DNA of 64,000 bases from a filamentous cyanobacterium Phorm 6 (GTDB lineage Bacteria > Cyanobacteriota > Cyanobacteriia > Cyanobacteriales > Microcoleaceae), in assembly GCA_003003725.1 (NCBI GenBank), contig PVWI01000001.1, forward strand, positions 50,002-114,001, written 5' to 3'. Under the pieces are notes generated by a model. It saw only the letters and a program-made list of their open reading frames with translations, ran no database searches and was not told the origin of the DNA. This document shows, piece after piece, positions 62,119 to 64,000 of the stretch. Both the position numbers and the translations under genes were made by a program. Every line of letters starts with the position of its first letter. The stretch's first letter is position 1.

Positions 62119-62880
62119 CTACAAAGCTGCATCTACGCGACTTTTAAGCGATCGATCCGGTGCAGTAGCCTCCTCTAGTAATTGCGAGCGATCGTCGAGA
62201 TCCTTAACTCGGGCGATCGCTCTGGCTTTGGTATACTCAATTCGTCCTTTCCGCAGCGCTCCAATCACATCATCTGGCAGATTCAGCAACGGGAGGCGAT
62301 TGGTTCGGAAACTCTCTGGAGTGTACTTCCCAACGAGTGCAAATATATCGATTACTATTTGCCAGTCCGAGCTGTGGATAACGTTATTCACAGCTCCGCG
62401 TTCCGGGTGCGCGGCCGCTCCGAGCAAAGCAATAACTGACGAAGAGGTAGAGTTTAATTTCATTGCCAGCAATTGCAAAATTCCCTCGGTTTCCTCAATC
62501 GCACTCAAATCTTCCCGCTGCAAGTTCTCCAGCAGTGCAATTTGCAGGGCCTCTGCGTCTGTCAGTTCCCGAATCACAACAGGAATCTCAGTCAAGCCTA
62601 ACGACGACGCGGCTCGATAGCGCCGTTCTCCCGTTACCAATTCGTACTTGTTGCCATCTATGGGGCGTACCAGGAGCGGTTGCAGAATCCCTAGCTGCTT
62701 GACTGACTCCACCAGTTCTTGCATAGCTGTCGGCTCGAAATAGCGGCGCGGTTGCTGCGGTGGCAGGACAATTTTGTGTATTGAGACAAGGGAGGATGCG
62801 ACATCTTCGCTGTCGCTGGTTCCTAACAGAGCCTCAACCCCTTTGATTTGATAAGGCTGATTGTCGCGTTTTTGATTCAT
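62119..62880 (-). CDS. ParB/Spo0J-family partition protein, C-terminus cut by an in-frame TAG
   Basis: 253 residues. An N-terminal ParB domain has VLPPQQPRRYF, LGILQPLLVRPI, the nucleotide-binding LVTGERRYRAA and ENLQREDLSAIEE. The HTH region and a linker follow to SLKSRVDAAL. Normal cyanobacterial ParB proteins end with a lysine-rich dimerising helix (KIWEDPKKWKKLEALL-type). That helix is present in the same frame just after the TAG at 62119-62121: SKVWDHPKKQKKLEKLLAEL, ending at 62014. So the stop is a nonsense change or a readthrough site. No parA is in the window. Confidence 0.88.
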   Translation of the reverse strand: MNQKRDNQPYQIKGVEALLGTSDSEDVASSLVSIHKIVLPPQQPRRYFEPTAMQELVESVKQLGILQPLLVRPIDGNKYELVTGERRYRAASSLGLTEIPVVIRELTDAEALQIALLENLQREDLSAIEETEGILQLLAMKLNSTSSSVIALLGAAAHPERGAVNNVIHSSDWQIVIDIFALVGKYTPESFRTNRLPLLNLPDDVIGALRKGRIEYTKARAIARVKDLDDRSQLLEEATAPDRSLKSRVDAAL

Positions 62881-62909
62881 CGATGTTCCCCCGTAGAGCT
62901 CCCAACCAG

Positions 62910-63135
62910 GGACTCACCGACACTTACAACCGCTTCCACAACCCGGACGAACGCCACCCGGATATAATAAAACTGCGCCAACTGCATCAAGAATGCGATC
63001 GAGCCGTATCATAAAACATTAAACGCCTACGGTTGGACAGACATCCCCACCGACTGTGAATTCATCCTCGACTACGAAGAAGAAGAGGAAGAAAGCGAAG
63101 GAATTAGCAAATGCCAGAAGAAAAAACCTTGGCGT
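62910..63135 (+). pseudogene. Remnant of a type II-like DNA methyltransferase C-terminus
   Basis: The first frame (62910-63013) reads GLTDTYNRFHNPDERHPDII then KLRQLHQECDRAV and hits TAA. The second frame (63022 on) reads AYGWTDIPTDCEFILDYEEE and ends KKKPWR. Joined, they match the end of Eco57I/MmeI-like class I methyltransferases (…TYNRFHDP…IxxLRxLHxxMDRAVLxAYGW…PWR). The frame break and the missing catalytic domain upstream make it a remnant. Beyond it, no gene could be supported on the plus strand. Confidence 0.75.
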
Positions 63136-63309
63136 TTCCCACTCGGGCCTATAACGGCATTTTCAGCGAACCTATTGGCGAACTCGCCATTACAGAAATA
63201 CCCTTAAATTTGGTAGTAATCGATTTAGTTAGAGGCATACGGAGCGATGAAAACGGCGAGTGTTTCCACTCGATCGATTTTAGCAAGCAGACCGATCGAA
63301 ACTTTGCCG

Positions 63310-64000
63310 TTATTTCTCAGTATTTTGCTTTAAAACCGCCTCAATTTCTGCCAGCTTTTGGCGCAAAACCTCCTGCAACTCCACCAGTTGTTCAACCTCA
63401 GCTTGCTCCAACACTTGCGGTGACAGCTTTTTCAAATTCCCGGCTGCCAACTTGACCTGCTTGAACGGGCGGGCTGCTCCTGGGAAATCATCCAGAGTGG
63501 AACTGATAATTTCTTGCACCAATTTACGAGTTTGAGTCACTGACAATTTATCGGCAATAACTTGATTAGTTGCTTGAACTCTAATCGGCTGCGCTTCTTC
63601 CTCTGGCAAGACTAAATTTTTAGCAGAGAGTTTAGAAAGAGCCATTGCATGAACCCCTTTAAGTCCTAATTGCCTGATAGCAGTCTTAAGGTCATCAGCC
63701 AAAGACAGCATCGGGAAAATGTTGGCATCGATAGAAGCGGGATTGAGCTGCAAATCCAACAGTGTCCGCAAAACGGCCAACTCTTGTTCATCCAAACCCA
63801 AAGCGGCCAAACCCTGTTGCTGCTCGTCAGGTGCCACCGTCACCAACTCGGAAACCAAGTTCATCCGTTTTTGCGCGTTCAAGCGTCGCACCACTGTCGA
63901 GAGAATGCGGGGGATAGTTGCAGCTTCCAAACCCGTATTTTCAGACAACTCCCGCACAATAGCTTCTGCTTTATCGAGGGGATTGAGATCTTCCCGGTGC
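63310..64000 (-). CDS. ParB-like plasmid/partition protein, N-terminus off the edge
   Basis: The frame can start at GTG 63957, but the codons upstream to the window edge read REDLNPLDKAEAIVRELSENTG, the classic ParB segment before the HTH, so the true start is outside. The rest has an HTH-like stretch (TIPRILSTVVRRLN) and a second module with LSLADDLKTAIRQLGLKGVHAMALSKL, ending in a coiled coil (LVELQEVLRQKLAEIEAVLK). It is diverged from the ParB at 62119 and likely a KorB/RepB-type variant. Confidence 0.72.
   Translation of the reverse strand, partial: HREDLNPLDKAEAIVRELSENTGLEAATIPRILSTVVRRLNAQKRMNLVSELVTVAPDEQQQGLAALGLDEQELAVLRTLLDLQLNPASIDANIFPMLSLADDLKTAIRQLGLKGVHAMALSKLSAKNLVLPEEEAQPIRVQATNQVIADKLSVTQTRKLVQEIISSTLDDFPGAARPFKQVKLAAGNLKKLSPQVLEQAEVEQLVELQEVLRQKLAEIEAVLKQNTEK

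Noticed and set aside
63111..63455. Plus-strand frame of 114 codons (MPEEKTLAFPTRAY...)
   Set aside because: It begins inside the methyltransferase remnant and its second half is the reverse of the ParB-like gene. The first 60 residues may be a fragment, but I cannot support it.

Overview
The window looks like chromosomal accessory DNA from a filamentous cyanobacterium of the Oscillatoriales type (Microcoleus/Oscillatoria-like). The reasons are the many GCGATCGC (HIP1) octamers, the dispersed GAAACCGGGTTT hairpins, and the concentration of CHAT-TPR proteases, DUF1822 proteins, Zn-ribbon protein kinases, ARC6-type IMS domains and XisH. These are family-level clues; genus is inference. I found no rRNA, tRNA or CRISPR.

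Layout. (1) 1-12 kb, minus strand: a sigma-like/DUF1822 pair cut by the left edge, membrane proteins, a CHAT-TPR protease, a LabA-like NYN protein, a YbjN-like protein and a Zn-ribbon kinase with TPRs. Hairpin repeats separate most of them. (2) 12.1-16.1 kb: an NB-ARC ATPase whose stop codon lies in the tip of a MITE-like element, divergent from a CHAT protein fused to a trypsin-like domain that appears catalytically dead. (3) 16.5-38.9 kb, plus strand: one long co-oriented array. It holds a VirD4/TraG-like ATPase, three paralogous P-loop GTPase-like proteins, a 715-residue membrane partner, a membrane FHA-like protein, a secreted vWA protein, two lipoproteins, a class A beta-lactamase-like serine hydrolase, two more vWA proteins, an FHA protein, a PP2C fused to a pseudokinase, and two Zn-ribbon kinases. 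(4) 39-52.5 kb: mobile-element-like DNA with an XRE repressor, a prim-pol/DUF3987 protein, a 1679-residue CHAT-TPR protein, a dead xisH, a 2-kb array of AATCGTCA octamers and a tyrosine recombinase. (5) 52.6-59.2 kb: a complete sigma-like/DUF1822/CHAT-TPR cassette paralogous to the one at the left edge. (6) 59.2-64 kb: HNH nuclease, alpha/beta hydrolase, HIRAN protein, a HipA-like fragment, an interrupted parB, a methyltransferase remnant and a second ParB-like gene off the right edge.

How it may work together (inference). The 16.5-38.9 kb array has the parts of a phosphorylation-gated envelope system: kinases and a phosphatase set the state, FHA domains read it, GTPases and the VirD4-like ATPase power it at the membrane, and vWA, PPC and hydrolase domains act outside the cytoplasmic membrane. 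Next to an NB-ARC and a CHAT protein, this resembles the NTP-dependent conflict/cell-death systems known from multicellular bacteria, but the exact combination is not one I recognise. It is the best candidate here for an undescribed system.
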